Shown here: one piece after another, positions 19,220-27,902 of the stretch
Layout: the number at the start of each line of letters is the position of its first letter
Numbering within the stretch: position 1 is the stretch's first letter
DNA from: Pseudarthrobacter polychromogenes
Lineage (GTDB): Bacteria > Actinomycetota > Actinomycetes > Actinomycetales > Micrococcaceae
Length of the DNA stretch: 64,000 nt
Direction: 5' to 3'
Assembly: GCF_014644495.1 (NCBI RefSeq)
Contig: NZ_BMKU01000006.1
Coordinates: forward strand, 166,964 to 230,963
Notes under the pieces: generated by a model
Told to the model about the DNA's origin: nothing
Seen by the model: the letters and a program-made list of their open reading frames with translations, nothing else
Databases searched by the model: none
Made by a program: the position numbers and the translations under genes

Positions 19220-20836
19220 ATGATCCGCAGACGAGAGTTCCTCGGCCTCTCCGCCCTCGCCGCCTTCGGCCTGGTGGCGGCAGGCTGTGACTCCGATTCA
19301 GGCGCCAAGGTGGATACCTCCAAGGCCCGCACCGGAGCTATGGACAGCTTTGGGGTGGGGGATACGTTCAAGGCGACGGCGCCGGTGAGCTTCACCTTCC
19401 TCTTCAGCGACCAGCCCTCGTACCCGTTCAAGAAGGACTGGCTGCTGTTCACCCAGATGGCGAGCGCGAACAACGTCACGCTGGAACCCACCATCGTCCC
19501 CAGCAGCGATTACGAGCAGAAGCGCAGCCTGCTGATCAGCTCGGGCAACGCCCCGGAAATCATCGCCAAGACCTACCCGGGCCAGGAGAGCGCGTACGTC
19601 TCCTCCGGGGCGGTCCTGCCGGTCAGCGACTACGTGGACCTGATGCCGCACTTCCAGGACAAGGTGAAGAAGTGGAAGCTCGAACCTGAGATTGCCGGGC
19701 TCACGCAGGAGGACGGCAAGTATTATGTGCTGCCCGGGCTGCACGAGGAGCTGTGGCCGGACTACACCCTGGCGTTCCGCACCGACATCCTGGAGAAGGA
19801 AGGGATCACGGATCCAAAAACCTGGGACGAGTTCCGCGAGGTGCTGCGCAAACTGAAGAAGGCCTACCCGGACGTGGTGCCGTTCTCCGACAGGTTCAAC
19901 GGCAACAGCGTGCTGAACATCGCCGGCAACGCGTTCGGCACGGTGGCGGGCTGGGGCCTGGTGGACGGGCTGAACTTCGACGAATCGAAGAAGGAGTTCG
20001 AGTTCGCCGCCGGAACCTCCAGGTTCAAGGAACTGGTGACCTACTTCAACTCCCTGGTCTCCGAGGGCCTGATGGACCCCGAAAGCTTCACCCAGACGGA
20101 CGACTCCGCCATCCAGAAGTTCACCTCCGGCAAATCGTTCGTGATCAGCGCGAACTCGCAGAACATCATCACCTACCGCACATCCATGGAGCAGTCGCTG
20201 GGCAAGGGCAACTTCACCGTCCGCAAAATCACCGTCCCCGGTGGGCCCGCGGGGGATATCATCGGCGGCTCGCGGCTGGAGAACGGCATCATGCTCAACT
20301 CGTCCGTGAAGGACAAGGACACCTTCGTGGCGCTCATGCAGTACATCGACTGGCTCTTCTACAGCGATGCCGGGCAGGAGTTCTCGAAGTGGGGTGTGGA
20401 AGGCACCACGTTCACCAAGGAAGGCGGGAAGCGCGTCCTCGCCAACGACATCAATTTCCAGGGCCTCAACCCGGCCGGCACCAAGGACCTGCGGGTGGAA
20501 TACGGGTTCTCCGGCGGCAACTTTGCTTACGGCGGCACCACGGACCTGCTGCACTCCACCTTCAACGAGGAGGAGCTCGCGTTCCAGGAGGCCATGAAGA
20601 GCAAGACCCCGAAGCCGGTGTCCCCGCCCGTGCCGTTCAGCGACGTGGACCGCGAGCAGGCCACCCTGGTGCTCACCCCGCTGAAGGACCACGTCAAGCA
20701 GAACACCCTGAAGTTCATCACGGGGCAGCGGAGCCTGGGCGAGTTCGACGCCTACCTCAAGGAACTGGACAGCAAGGGCATGTCCAAGTACGTAGAGTTG
20801 GCGAACAAGGCGTTCACGGCTTACGAGGCCAAGTAG
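19220..20836 (+). CDS. Oligosaccharide-binding lipoprotein (family 1, LipO/YtcQ type)
   Basis: Large extracellular binding protein of 538 residues, typical for the LplA/YtcQ class, which is about 100 residues longer than ordinary sugar-binding proteins. The leader has RRREFLGLSALAAFG, a possible twin-arginine signal, and the lipobox VAAGC with Cys23. I choose the ATG at 19220, which follows AAAGGA by six bases; an ATG 15 bp earlier lacks a site. It supplies the two upstream permeases. Confidence 0.9.
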   Translation: MIRRREFLGLSALAAFGLVAAGCDSDSGAKVDTSKARTGAMDSFGVGDTFKATAPVSFTFLFSDQPSYPFKKDWLLFTQMASANNVTLEPTIVPSSDYEQKRSLLISSGNAPEIIAKTYPGQESAYVSSGAVLPVSDYVDLMPHFQDKVKKWKLEPEIAGLTQEDGKYYVLPGLHEELWPDYTLAFRTDILEKEGITDPKTWDEFREVLRKLKKAYPDVVPFSDRFNGNSVLNIAGNAFGTVAGWGLVDGLNFDESKKEFEFAAGTSRFKELVTYFNSLVSEGLMDPESFTQTDDSAIQKFTSGKSFVISANSQNIITYRTSMEQSLGKGNFTVRKITVPGGPAGDIIGGSRLENGIMLNSSVKDKDTFVALMQYIDWLFYSDAGQEFSKWGVEGTTFTKEGGKRVLANDINFQGLNPAGTKDLRVEYGFSGGNFAYGGTTDLLHSTFNEEELAFQEAMKSKTPKPVSPPVPFSDVDREQATLVLTPLKDHVKQNTLKFITGQRSLGEFDAYLKELDSKGMSKYVELANKAFTAYEAK

Positions 20837-20849
20837 GAAGTACGACGGC

Positions 20850-20868
20850 GCCGGCCGCCCTGGCCGGC
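20850..20868 (+). other. Intercistronic hairpin
   Basis: Perfect 7-bp stem GCCGGCC/GGCCGGC with a 5-base loop lies between the binding-protein stop and the YesL-like gene. There is no T tract, so it probably protects the upstream mRNA or lowers downstream expression rather than ending transcription fully. Confidence 0.45.
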
Positions 20869-20884
20869 AACCGAAAGGCAGTGC

Positions 20885-21565
20885 GTGGTTCAGAAAAAAA
20901 CGGAATACGGTGCCGGCCCCCTGTTCAGGGCGGCCGGCACCGTGGCCGGCGTGATGATGGGCCACGCGCTGCTGGTGCTGGCCAACGTGCTACTGGTGGT
21001 AACGCCACTGCTGGGCAACTGGCTCCTGGTGCTGCTGGCCTTCGTCCCGGTTGGCCCGTCCCTGGTGGCTGCCATGTACGCGTTCAACCGGCTGCTTGCC
21101 GGCCATGACACCGGGGTGTTCCGCGACTTTGTGCGGGGCTACCGGATGAACTTCGTGCAGGCCCTGATGGTGTGGCTGCCATACCTGCTGGTGCTGGCCG
21201 TGGTCACCTTGAACCTGGCCGGGCTGCCGCTCATCCCCGGCGCCGGGCCCGGCGCTGAACCGGCCATCCGGGTGGCGCTGCTGGTCCTGGGACTCCTGGT
21301 GGCAACGGCGGCACTGCACGCGTTGCTGCTGCTGTCCAGGTTCACCTTCCCGGTGCGGGACATTTACCGGTTGTCGCTGTACAGCTTCGGTGCGCAGAAG
21401 AGGGTGGCGCTGGGCAATGCCGGCATTCTCTTTGTGGCCGCGTTCCTGCTGCTGATGTCCACCACCTACCTGATGCTGGTGGCTGCCGGGGCCCTGGTCT
21501 TCCTCGTATGCCTTAACTCCCGGCCCCTGCTGCGGTTCATCGAGGACAGGTTCACCAAACGCTGA
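20885..21565 (+). CDS. YesL-like membrane protein (DUF624)
   Basis: Membrane protein of 226 residues with four or five helices (about 20-50, 100-125, 135-165, 178-215). It shows the DUF624 hallmarks GPSLVAAMYAFNRLLAG and a DFVRGYRMNF segment. The GTG at 20885 follows AAAGG. Members accompany LplB/YtcP importers for plant-cell-wall oligosaccharides; their exact job is not known, and an accessory role in transport or its control is assumed. Confidence 0.82.
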   Translation: MVQKKTEYGAGPLFRAAGTVAGVMMGHALLVLANVLLVVTPLLGNWLLVLLAFVPVGPSLVAAMYAFNRLLAGHDTGVFRDFVRGYRMNFVQALMVWLPYLLVLAVVTLNLAGLPLIPGAGPGAEPAIRVALLVLGLLVATAALHALLLLSRFTFPVRDIYRLSLYSFGAQKRVALGNAGILFVAAFLLLMSTTYLMLVAAGALVFLVCLNSRPLLRFIEDRFTKR

Positions 21566-21595
21566 AAGATCAAACTGGCCTGTAGGCTCTGGTCA

Positions 21596-22405
21596 GTGAT
21601 TGCTCAAGTCTTAGGAGAAGGCCTTCCGCTCGTAGTAATCCACGGATTCGGCGTTGATCATCGGATCATGCTGCCGTTGGAGGACGTTATCGATGAGTCC
21701 GGATGGCAGCGGATCTATATCGATCTGCCGTGGGCCGAGGGGAATGCTGACGCCAACGTCTCCAGCGCAGACCACGTCGCGCAAAGCGCTCTGAACGATG
21801 TCCATGAGTTTCTTGGAGACCGGCCGTTCGCCGTGATCGGCAACTCCTTCGGAGGCATGATTGCCCGGCACGTAGCCCACCTGCTTCGAGATCAGGTTCT
21901 TGGCTTGGCTACTCTTGCGGGCGTGTACGAGCCGACCCATCAGGCTCGCAGCCTTCCCCGCCGGCAGGTTGTCCGGGAGGACCCTGCTGTCCTGGCTTTG
22001 GCTGGCCAGGTGCGGGATGACTACGAGGAGATGACGGTCGTCCAGAGTGAGGCCACGTTGGAGGCATTTACCCGGTATGTCCTGCCTGGTCTTCGCGGAG
22101 CGAACCAAGCAATCCTCGAACGGGTGGCGGCGGAGTATGGGCTCTCTGTCGAACCCGAGGTGGCACACCCTGTTCCCTTTGAGGCGCCGTCGTTGCACCT
22201 TTTCGGGCGTCAGGACCATGTCACTGGCTACGAGGATGGGTGGAAACTGCGCAACCACTATGTCCGGGGCACCTACGCGGTGCTCGACGCCGCTGGCCAC
22301 AACGCCCATCTTGAACGGCCGGACCTCACTGCCGCGCTGGTGAATGATTGGCTCGTACGGAGCAATGAAAGCGTTGCAATTCCCCATAGCCTCAGACTTT
22401 CATAG
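21596..22405 (+). CDS. Alpha/beta-hydrolase fold protein
   Basis: Hydrolase of 269 residues. The oxyanion-type motif VIHGFG (14-19), nucleophile elbow GNSFGG, acid in LFGRQDH and catalytic histidine in AGHNAHLERP are all present in order, so the enzyme should be active; the substrate is unknown (esterase, lipase or C-C hydrolase). It starts at a GTG without a strong ribosome site. Codon use is visibly less GC-rich than in the sugar operons on either side, which suggests separate origin. Confidence 0.82.
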   Translation: MIAQVLGEGLPLVVIHGFGVDHRIMLPLEDVIDESGWQRIYIDLPWAEGNADANVSSADHVAQSALNDVHEFLGDRPFAVIGNSFGGMIARHVAHLLRDQVLGLATLAGVYEPTHQARSLPRRQVVREDPAVLALAGQVRDDYEEMTVVQSEATLEAFTRYVLPGLRGANQAILERVAAEYGLSVEPEVAHPVPFEAPSLHLFGRQDHVTGYEDGWKLRNHYVRGTYAVLDAAGHNAHLERPDLTAALVNDWLVRSNESVAIPHSLRLS

Positions 22406-22445
22406 TTCCGGAGCTGTGGCTTTTCCCTTGTGTTTGAATGGCGGG

Positions 22446-23498
22446 ATGGACAAAAGGGGATCCACCGGACCGGCACCAAAACTCCGTAAGGGTGACCGCG
22501 TGGCGATTCTGTCGCCGTCATTCGCCGCTCCCGGCTTCGCGCCAGCAGTTCACGAGCAGGCCATGAATCGGCTCGCCGACGCGACCGGCCTCGTGCCAGT
22601 GGAATTCCCGACGACCCGCCGACTCGGCGCAACCGCTGAAGACCGTGCCGCTGATCTCAACTCGGCATTTGCTGATCCAAGCATCCGGGCAATCCTCGCC
22701 ACCATTGGCGGTGATGACCAGATCACTGTCATCCCTCATTTAGACTCCGGTCTTGCCCGTGCCGATCCCAAGATTTTTCTTGGATACAGCGACAACACAA
22801 ACCTGCTGAACTGGCTCTGGTCACACGGCATAGCTAGTTTCTACGGTGGTTCCACACAAGTTCATCTCGGTCCCGGCCCCGGCATTGATGAAATCCACCT
22901 CACCTCCCTGAAAGCTGCCCTTATGGACGGCGGTGAGCTCACGATTACCGATCCGGGTGTTTCCGAGGACTTCGGCAGGGATTGGCGTGACCCCAAAGCC
23001 CTTGTCGAATTCGGAGAACGGGAGCCCACCGAGCCGTGGGCGTGGGCCGGGCCGGAGCGGCAAGTATCGGGGCCGACCTGGGGAGGATGCCTAGAGGTCA
23101 TCGACGAGCTCGCGCTGGCGGATCGGCTGCCGCCGGTTGATGCGCTGCACGGATCCATCCTGCTGCTGGAAACCAGTGAGCTGATCCCACCTGCCGACTG
23201 GGTGAAGCGGTGGGTCCGCTCACTCGGGGAGCGAGGCATCCTCAGCGCGGTCAGCGGGGTTCTCGTCGCCAGGGCACCAACCAGCAACTTCGAGCACCGG
23301 CCGGCACTCGAGGAACGCTCCCGCCTGCGGGCCGCCCAGCGCGACGCGGTGATTGCCGAGGTCACCCGGTATAACCCGGAGGCCGTCATCTGTGTCGGGG
23401 TCCCTTTCGGCCATACCCGGCCCCAGTGGATACTGCCCTACGGCGGAGAAATCACATTGGACGGATCAACCCGCACGGTCAGCGCTCTCTACAGCTGA
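22446..23498 (+). CDS. Serine peptidase of family S66 (LD-carboxypeptidase / MccF-like)
   Basis: Protein of 350 residues. The nucleophile elbow GYSDNT (Ser115), a later glutamate (LLLETSE) and the histidine region GVPFGHTRPQ give the S66 Ser-Glu-His set. Family members either trim muropeptide tetrapeptides (LdcA) or hydrolyse microcin C-type toxic amides (MccF). The isolated position and the longer insertion domain around residues 170-210 lean towards the MccF-like self-immunity branch, but this is inference. I chose the ATG at 22446; the open frame extends upstream into the previous gene's end. Confidence 0.83.
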   Translation: MDKRGSTGPAPKLRKGDRVAILSPSFAAPGFAPAVHEQAMNRLADATGLVPVEFPTTRRLGATAEDRAADLNSAFADPSIRAILATIGGDDQITVIPHLDSGLARADPKIFLGYSDNTNLLNWLWSHGIASFYGGSTQVHLGPGPGIDEIHLTSLKAALMDGGELTITDPGVSEDFGRDWRDPKALVEFGEREPTEPWAWAGPERQVSGPTWGGCLEVIDELALADRLPPVDALHGSILLLETSELIPPADWVKRWVRSLGERGILSAVSGVLVARAPTSNFEHRPALEERSRLRAAQRDAVIAEVTRYNPEAVICVGVPFGHTRPQWILPYGGEITLDGSTRTVSALYS

Positions 23499-23591
23499 CC
23501 ACCCCTGGGCAGCAGCCAAGGACAATCTTCGGCACATCGCCGCGCCGTACTGGCCTGTACAGCGGGTACCGACTCACGGGAAACTGACGCC

Positions 23592-24155
23592 ATGCGCAAA
23601 CTGGCCTTCGGCATGAACCTGAGCCTGGACGGCTACATCGCCGCGCCCGGCGATGACCTCGGCTGGAGCGTCCCGAGCGACGAGCTGTTCCAGTGGTGGT
23701 CCGACCGGGTGGGGGCGACAGGCCTGGCCCTATACGGCCGCAAACTGTGGGAGGCGATGAGCTCCCACTGGCCCACCGCCGACCAGCAGCCTGGCGCCAC
23801 ATCGGCTCAGATCGAATACGCCCGCCGCTGGCGGGACATGCCGAAGGTCGTGTTCTCCTCGGCGACCAGGACGGTTGACTGGAACACCCGCCTGTTCACG
23901 GGCGACGCCGTCACCGAGATCACCCGCCTCAAAGCCGACGACGGCGGCTCCATGGACATCGCCGGTGCCACACTCGCCGCGGCGGCCATGCGCGCGGGGC
24001 TGATCGACGAGTACGCGCTTGTCACCCATCCGGTCCTGGTGGGCGGCGGCACGCCGTTCTTCACAGCCGTGGACAACTGGGTGAACCTGAATTTAGTGGA
24101 GACCCGGACGTTTCCCGGCGGTGTGGTCCTGACCAGGTACGAGACCAGGCGCTGA
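23592..24155 (+). CDS. Dihydrofolate-reductase-like protein (RibD C-terminal family)
   Basis: Protein of 187 residues with the pattern MRKLAFGMNLSLDGYIAAPGDDLGW at the start and VGGGTPFF near the end, typical of the RibD-C/YwjB-like reductase family that binds NADPH. No pathway can be assigned from context; the gene stands alone, ending 17 bp before the convergent GH3 gene. Confidence 0.82.
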   Translation: MRKLAFGMNLSLDGYIAAPGDDLGWSVPSDELFQWWSDRVGATGLALYGRKLWEAMSSHWPTADQQPGATSAQIEYARRWRDMPKVVFSSATRTVDWNTRLFTGDAVTEITRLKADDGGSMDIAGATLAAAAMRAGLIDEYALVTHPVLVGGGTPFFTAVDNWVNLNLVETRTFPGGVVLTRYETRR

Positions 24156-24171
24156 GTGCCCGACGCCAAGC

Positions 24172-26538
24172 TCAGCCTTGCCGGGTGATCCTCACCGGCG
24201 TCAGCATTTCGCGGTCGAAACCCACCACGCGGCGCTCGCCGTGAAGGATCACTTCATGGGTGTGCACATCCTGCGTGCTTGAGGTGGCCACATGCAGTTT
24301 CACCAGGCCGGGCGTGACCACGCGCTTCAGGTCCACACCCGTGAAGGACATGCGGTCCGCATGCACGGTGAACTCGACCGCTGCCGAGGACCCTGCCGCG
24401 AGTTCCACCCGGGCAAATCCGATCAGCTCCCGCACCGGCCGGACCACCTCGCCTACCGGATCCTCCAGGTAGAGCTGCACTACCTCGGCCCCGTCGACGG
24501 TTCCAGTGTTGGTGACCGTGCAGCTCACGGTGACCGCTTCCGCCGTCGACATTGCAGGGGCGCCGGCCACGTGGTCCGAGAACGCGAAGCTTGTATAGGA
24601 GAGCCCGTGGCCGAAGCCGAACAGCGGCGACGGGTCCAGGGCGCTGACGCCGGACGGGCCGGCCAGCCGGCTGCGAAGGTAGGTGCCGGGCTGCCCGCCG
24701 GGGGTGCGCGGAACGGACACCGGCAGTTTGCCGGAAGGATTGACGACGCCGGTCAGCACGTCCCAGAGCGCCTCGCCGCCCTCCTCGCCGGGGAAGAAGC
24801 CTTGGATGATGGCGCCGGCGCGGTCCACGAAGTCCCCGAGCGCGTAGGGCCGGCCGCTGAGGACCACCACGACGGTGCGCGTCCCCGCGGCCTCGGCGGC
24901 CGCCAGCACGCGGTCAAGCATGCGGTGCTGGTCACCCGGGAGCCGGAGGTCGGCGGCATCGTTTCCTTCCCCGGATGTGCCGCGGCCGAAGAGGCCGGCG
25001 TTGTCTCCCACGGCGATCACGCAGGTGTCCACCCCGGCAGCGACGGTGCATGCCTCCTCGATCTGTTCCTCCGTGATGGTCTCGCAGGTGCCGGTGGCGG
25101 CGCTGCGGACGGATCCGAAACGGGAGGCGGCAGCGTCGATGACGGTGGGGATGCGGATACCCATTGGCACGTCAGGATGCGAGGCACCCACGTGGGCGTC
25201 GAAGGAGTAGCAGCCCAGCATCGCGAAGGGGTCCTGTGCCAGCGGCCCCACCACGCCAAGTGCACCGCCCAAGGTGCCGGGCAGAGGCAGCGCTGGGCCG
25301 CCGTCGTGCGTCCTGTTGCTCAGCAGCACCAGCGACTGCGCTGCGATCTCCCGTGCCAGGGCGCGGTTCACCGCAGGGTCAAGGTTGACGGTTCCGGCGG
25401 AAAGTGCCGGGGGCGCTGGGTTGAAGTCCGGGGACAGCAGCCCGGCCTCCTGCTTCTGGGTCAGCACCCGCCGCAGCGCGGTGTCCACCAGCGCCTCGGC
25501 AACCGAACCCTCGCGGACCCGTTGGTGCAGCGGCTTGCCGTAGCAGTTCACCGTGGGCAGTTCCACGTCCACCCCGGCGGTCAGGGCAAGGGCGGCGGCT
25601 TCGCCGGAATCGGCAGCAACGCCTTGGGTGACGTTGAGGAAGGCGACACCGAAGTAGTCGGCCACCACCGTCCCGGCAAAACCCCACTCGTCGCGGAGCA
25701 GGTTGGTGAGGAGCGCACGGTTGGCGGCCGCCGGGAGGCCGTCGGTATCCGTGTAGGCGTGCATCACGGAACGGGCTCCGCCGTGCTTGATGGCGAGTTC
25801 GAACGGCGGCAGCATCACATCGGCCAGCTCCCGCGGGCCCATGGACACCGGGGCGTGGTTGCGGCCGGCGCGGGACGCGGAGTAGCCAACGAAGTGCTTG
25901 AGGGTAGCCACGATCCCTGCCCCCTCCAGGCCCTCCACGTAGGAGCTGGCCAGGATGCCCACCAGGTACGGGTCCTCGCCGATGGTCTCTTCCACCCGGC
26001 CCCAGCGCAGGTCGCGCACCACGTCCAGCACAGGGGCAAGGCCCTGGTGGACGCCGAGCTGCCGCATCTGGTCCCCGATCAGGCCGGCCATCCGCCGGAC
26101 AAGGGTGGGGTTGAAGGTGGCGCCCCAGGCCAGGGGCACCGGGAACGCCGTGGCCTTCCATGCGGCCAGGCCCGCGAGGCATTCCTCATGGACCTGCGCG
26201 GGGATGCTGAAGCGGGAGGCTCCCATGATCTGTTCCTGCGCGGCCGCCAGCCGGCGGGCACCCTCCAGCGGCTCCACGGGGACGGTGCCGTACATGCGGG
26301 TGATCTGTCCCAGGCCATGGGAGATCACTTCCTCCCAGGAACGTCCATCGCCGGCCATCTCGTTCTGCAGGGGAGCCACGGAGTCGCCGTCCGTTGAGGC
26401 ATTGACCCAGACGCCGGCCAGCTGCGCCAGCTTCTCTTCCAGCGTCATCTCACGGACCAGGCGTTCGACGGCGTCGCTGCCGCCGGCCGGAACGCTGTGC
26501 TGGCTTAGTGCTTGCTTCTCGGCGGCACCGCTCGTCAC
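24172..26538 (-). CDS. Glycoside hydrolase family 3 (beta-glucosidase/beta-xylosidase)
   Basis: GH3 enzyme of 788 residues: N-terminal TIM barrel with KHFVGY and the nucleophile Asp294 in TVVADYFGV, a second alpha/beta sandwich domain, and a fibronectin-III-like C-terminal domain (about 650-770) with EVVQLYLEDPV. No signal peptide, so it is intracellular. The GTG start has AGGAG seven bases upstream. DYF after the nucleophile is seen in several xylosidase-like members, but substrate cannot be fixed. It faces the Gfo/Idh/MocA gene across a promoter region with the GAAACT-N7-AGTTTC operator. Confidence 0.9.
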   Translation of the reverse strand: MTSGAAEKQALSQHSVPAGGSDAVERLVREMTLEEKLAQLAGVWVNASTDGDSVAPLQNEMAGDGRSWEEVISHGLGQITRMYGTVPVEPLEGARRLAAAQEQIMGASRFSIPAQVHEECLAGLAAWKATAFPVPLAWGATFNPTLVRRMAGLIGDQMRQLGVHQGLAPVLDVVRDLRWGRVEETIGEDPYLVGILASSYVEGLEGAGIVATLKHFVGYSASRAGRNHAPVSMGPRELADVMLPPFELAIKHGGARSVMHAYTDTDGLPAAANRALLTNLLRDEWGFAGTVVADYFGVAFLNVTQGVAADSGEAAALALTAGVDVELPTVNCYGKPLHQRVREGSVAEALVDTALRRVLTQKQEAGLLSPDFNPAPPALSAGTVNLDPAVNRALAREIAAQSLVLLSNRTHDGGPALPLPGTLGGALGVVGPLAQDPFAMLGCYSFDAHVGASHPDVPMGIRIPTVIDAAASRFGSVRSAATGTCETITEEQIEEACTVAAGVDTCVIAVGDNAGLFGRGTSGEGNDAADLRLPGDQHRMLDRVLAAAEAAGTRTVVVVLSGRPYALGDFVDRAGAIIQGFFPGEEGGEALWDVLTGVVNPSGKLPVSVPRTPGGQPGTYLRSRLAGPSGVSALDPSPLFGFGHGLSYTSFAFSDHVAGAPAMSTAEAVTVSCTVTNTGTVDGAEVVQLYLEDPVGEVVRPVRELIGFARVELAAGSSAAVEFTVHADRMSFTGVDLKRVVTPGLVKLHVATSSTQDVHTHEVILHGERRVVGFDREMLTPVRITRQG

Positions 26539-26570
26539 GGGCTTCTCCTAGGGATAGTGAGTGTTTCTCT

Positions 26571-26713
26571 GAAACTATCAGAAACTTATTACAAGTTTCT
26601 AGGTCCTAAATCCTTGACGGGGGATCAAGAAGCTCCATACGGTTGATTGCAGAAGCGGGAAGAAGCTCAAGCCTGTGTTCGAAACTTCTGTATTTTCCTT
26701 AGAAAGTTTCGAA
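26571..26713. promoter_or_regulatory. Operator cluster in the GH3-Gfo divergent promoter
   Basis: The 216-bp gap between the GH3 and oxidoreductase starts holds GAAACT half-sites at 26571 and 26581, one helical turn apart. The second pairs with AGTTTC at 26594 to form GAAACT-N7-AGTTTC (26581-26599). A further inverted repeat TTCGAAACTT (26678-26687) / AAGTTTCGAA (26704-26713) lies nearer the oxidoreductase gene. The AT-rich stretch between probably holds both promoters. Confidence 0.6.
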
Positions 26714-26754
26714 TCTTTGACTGCAACAACATCTACTGCAACAACGGAGAAATC

Positions 26755-27873
26755 ATGCGGACGTACAGAGTGGCCATCGTGGGAACCGGCGGGATAGCGG
26801 CGGTGCACGCGGACAACCTTGCCCGGACAGGAGGGAGGGCGGAGCTCGTTGCTGCATGCGATGTTGACCAGGGCAGGCTGGACGCCTTCGCCGGCCAGCA
26901 CGGCATTGAGGGCAGGTACCTCAACCTGGCCGATCTGCTGGCCGGGGCCAAACCGGACATTGTGCATCTCTGCACCCCGCCCATGTTCCATATCGACCAG
27001 GCCATCGAGTGCCTGGAGGCGGGCGTCCACGTCCTGTCCGAGAAGCCGCCGGCGCTTAGCCTCGCTGACTTTGACCGGCTGGAGAAGGCGCAGGCAAAGG
27101 GTGGTGCCCAGTTCTCCTGCGTCTTCCAGCACCGCTTCGGCGATGCGTCGGCGGCTGCCAAAGAACTGATCGGAGCCGCGGAATTCGGCCGTCCCCTGGT
27201 GGCCCGCTGTGACACGCTCTGGTACCGGCCGGACAGTTACTGGGACCTGCCCTGGCGCGGCACCTGGAACGCGGAGGGCGGCGGACCCACCATGGGCCAC
27301 GGCATCCACCAGTTCGATCTCCTCCTGCACCTGCTGGGCCCGTGGGAGGAAGTCACCGCCATTGCCACCCGGCAGGACCGTGCCACGTCCACCGAGGACC
27401 TGTCCGCGGCGCTGGTCCGGTTCGAGAACGGCGCGGTGGCCACCATCGTCAACTCGCTGCTGTCACCCCGGGAAACCTCGGAGATCAGGATCGACTGCGA
27501 GTTCGCCACCGTGGAACTGAGCCACCTCTACGGCTACAGCACCGACAACTGGACCATCACGGCCGCCCCCGGCCACGAAGAACAGGTCAACAACGCGTGG
27601 ACAGGGCAGCCGCTGGAACGGGGGAGCGGGCACTCGGCGCAGTTCCTGGCCATGTATGCCGCGCTCGACGCCGGGCGTCCCCTCCCGGCCGGCGCGGACT
27701 CCGCACGCCAGACGCTTGAACTTGCCGCCGCTATCTACGCCTCCGCCTTCACCGGCACCCCGGTCCGGCGCGGCGATATCGTCCCCGGCCACCCCTTCTA
27801 CGCCGGCATGGACGGCGAGGGGCTGGGCGCCGAAGTGCTGGACGCCACCGCCCTCCGGGCCGCCCGCGCCTGA
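26755..27873 (+). CDS. Gfo/Idh/MocA family oxidoreductase
   Basis: NAD(P)-dependent dehydrogenase of 372 residues. Rossmann motif VAIVGTGGIAAVHA at the N-terminus, EKPPAL at the family EKP position, and GGGPTMGHGIHQFDLLLHLLG giving the catalytic-type His-Asp region. The ATG at 26755 follows GGAGA; the upstream open frame is AT-rich promoter DNA. It leads a run with a PmoA-like gene (29 bp on) and a cupin gene. It probably oxidises a sugar or glycoside released by the divergent GH3 enzyme (inferred). It is only distantly like the oxidoreductase at 4945. Confidence 0.87.
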   Translation: MRTYRVAIVGTGGIAAVHADNLARTGGRAELVAACDVDQGRLDAFAGQHGIEGRYLNLADLLAGAKPDIVHLCTPPMFHIDQAIECLEAGVHVLSEKPPALSLADFDRLEKAQAKGGAQFSCVFQHRFGDASAAAKELIGAAEFGRPLVARCDTLWYRPDSYWDLPWRGTWNAEGGGPTMGHGIHQFDLLLHLLGPWEEVTAIATRQDRATSTEDLSAALVRFENGAVATIVNSLLSPRETSEIRIDCEFATVELSHLYGYSTDNWTITAAPGHEEQVNNAWTGQPLERGSGHSAQFLAMYAALDAGRPLPAGADSARQTLELAAAIYASAFTGTPVRRGDIVPGHPFYAGMDGEGLGAEVLDATALRAARA

Positions 27874-27902
27874 CAACCCGCAACTTTCAAGGAGACTTTT
27901 CA

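Noticed and set aside
20840..20870. Operon-ending terminator between the binding-protein and YesL-like genes
   Set aside because: The stem is short and lacks a T tract, and the YesL-like gene belongs functionally with the importer, so full termination is unlikely.
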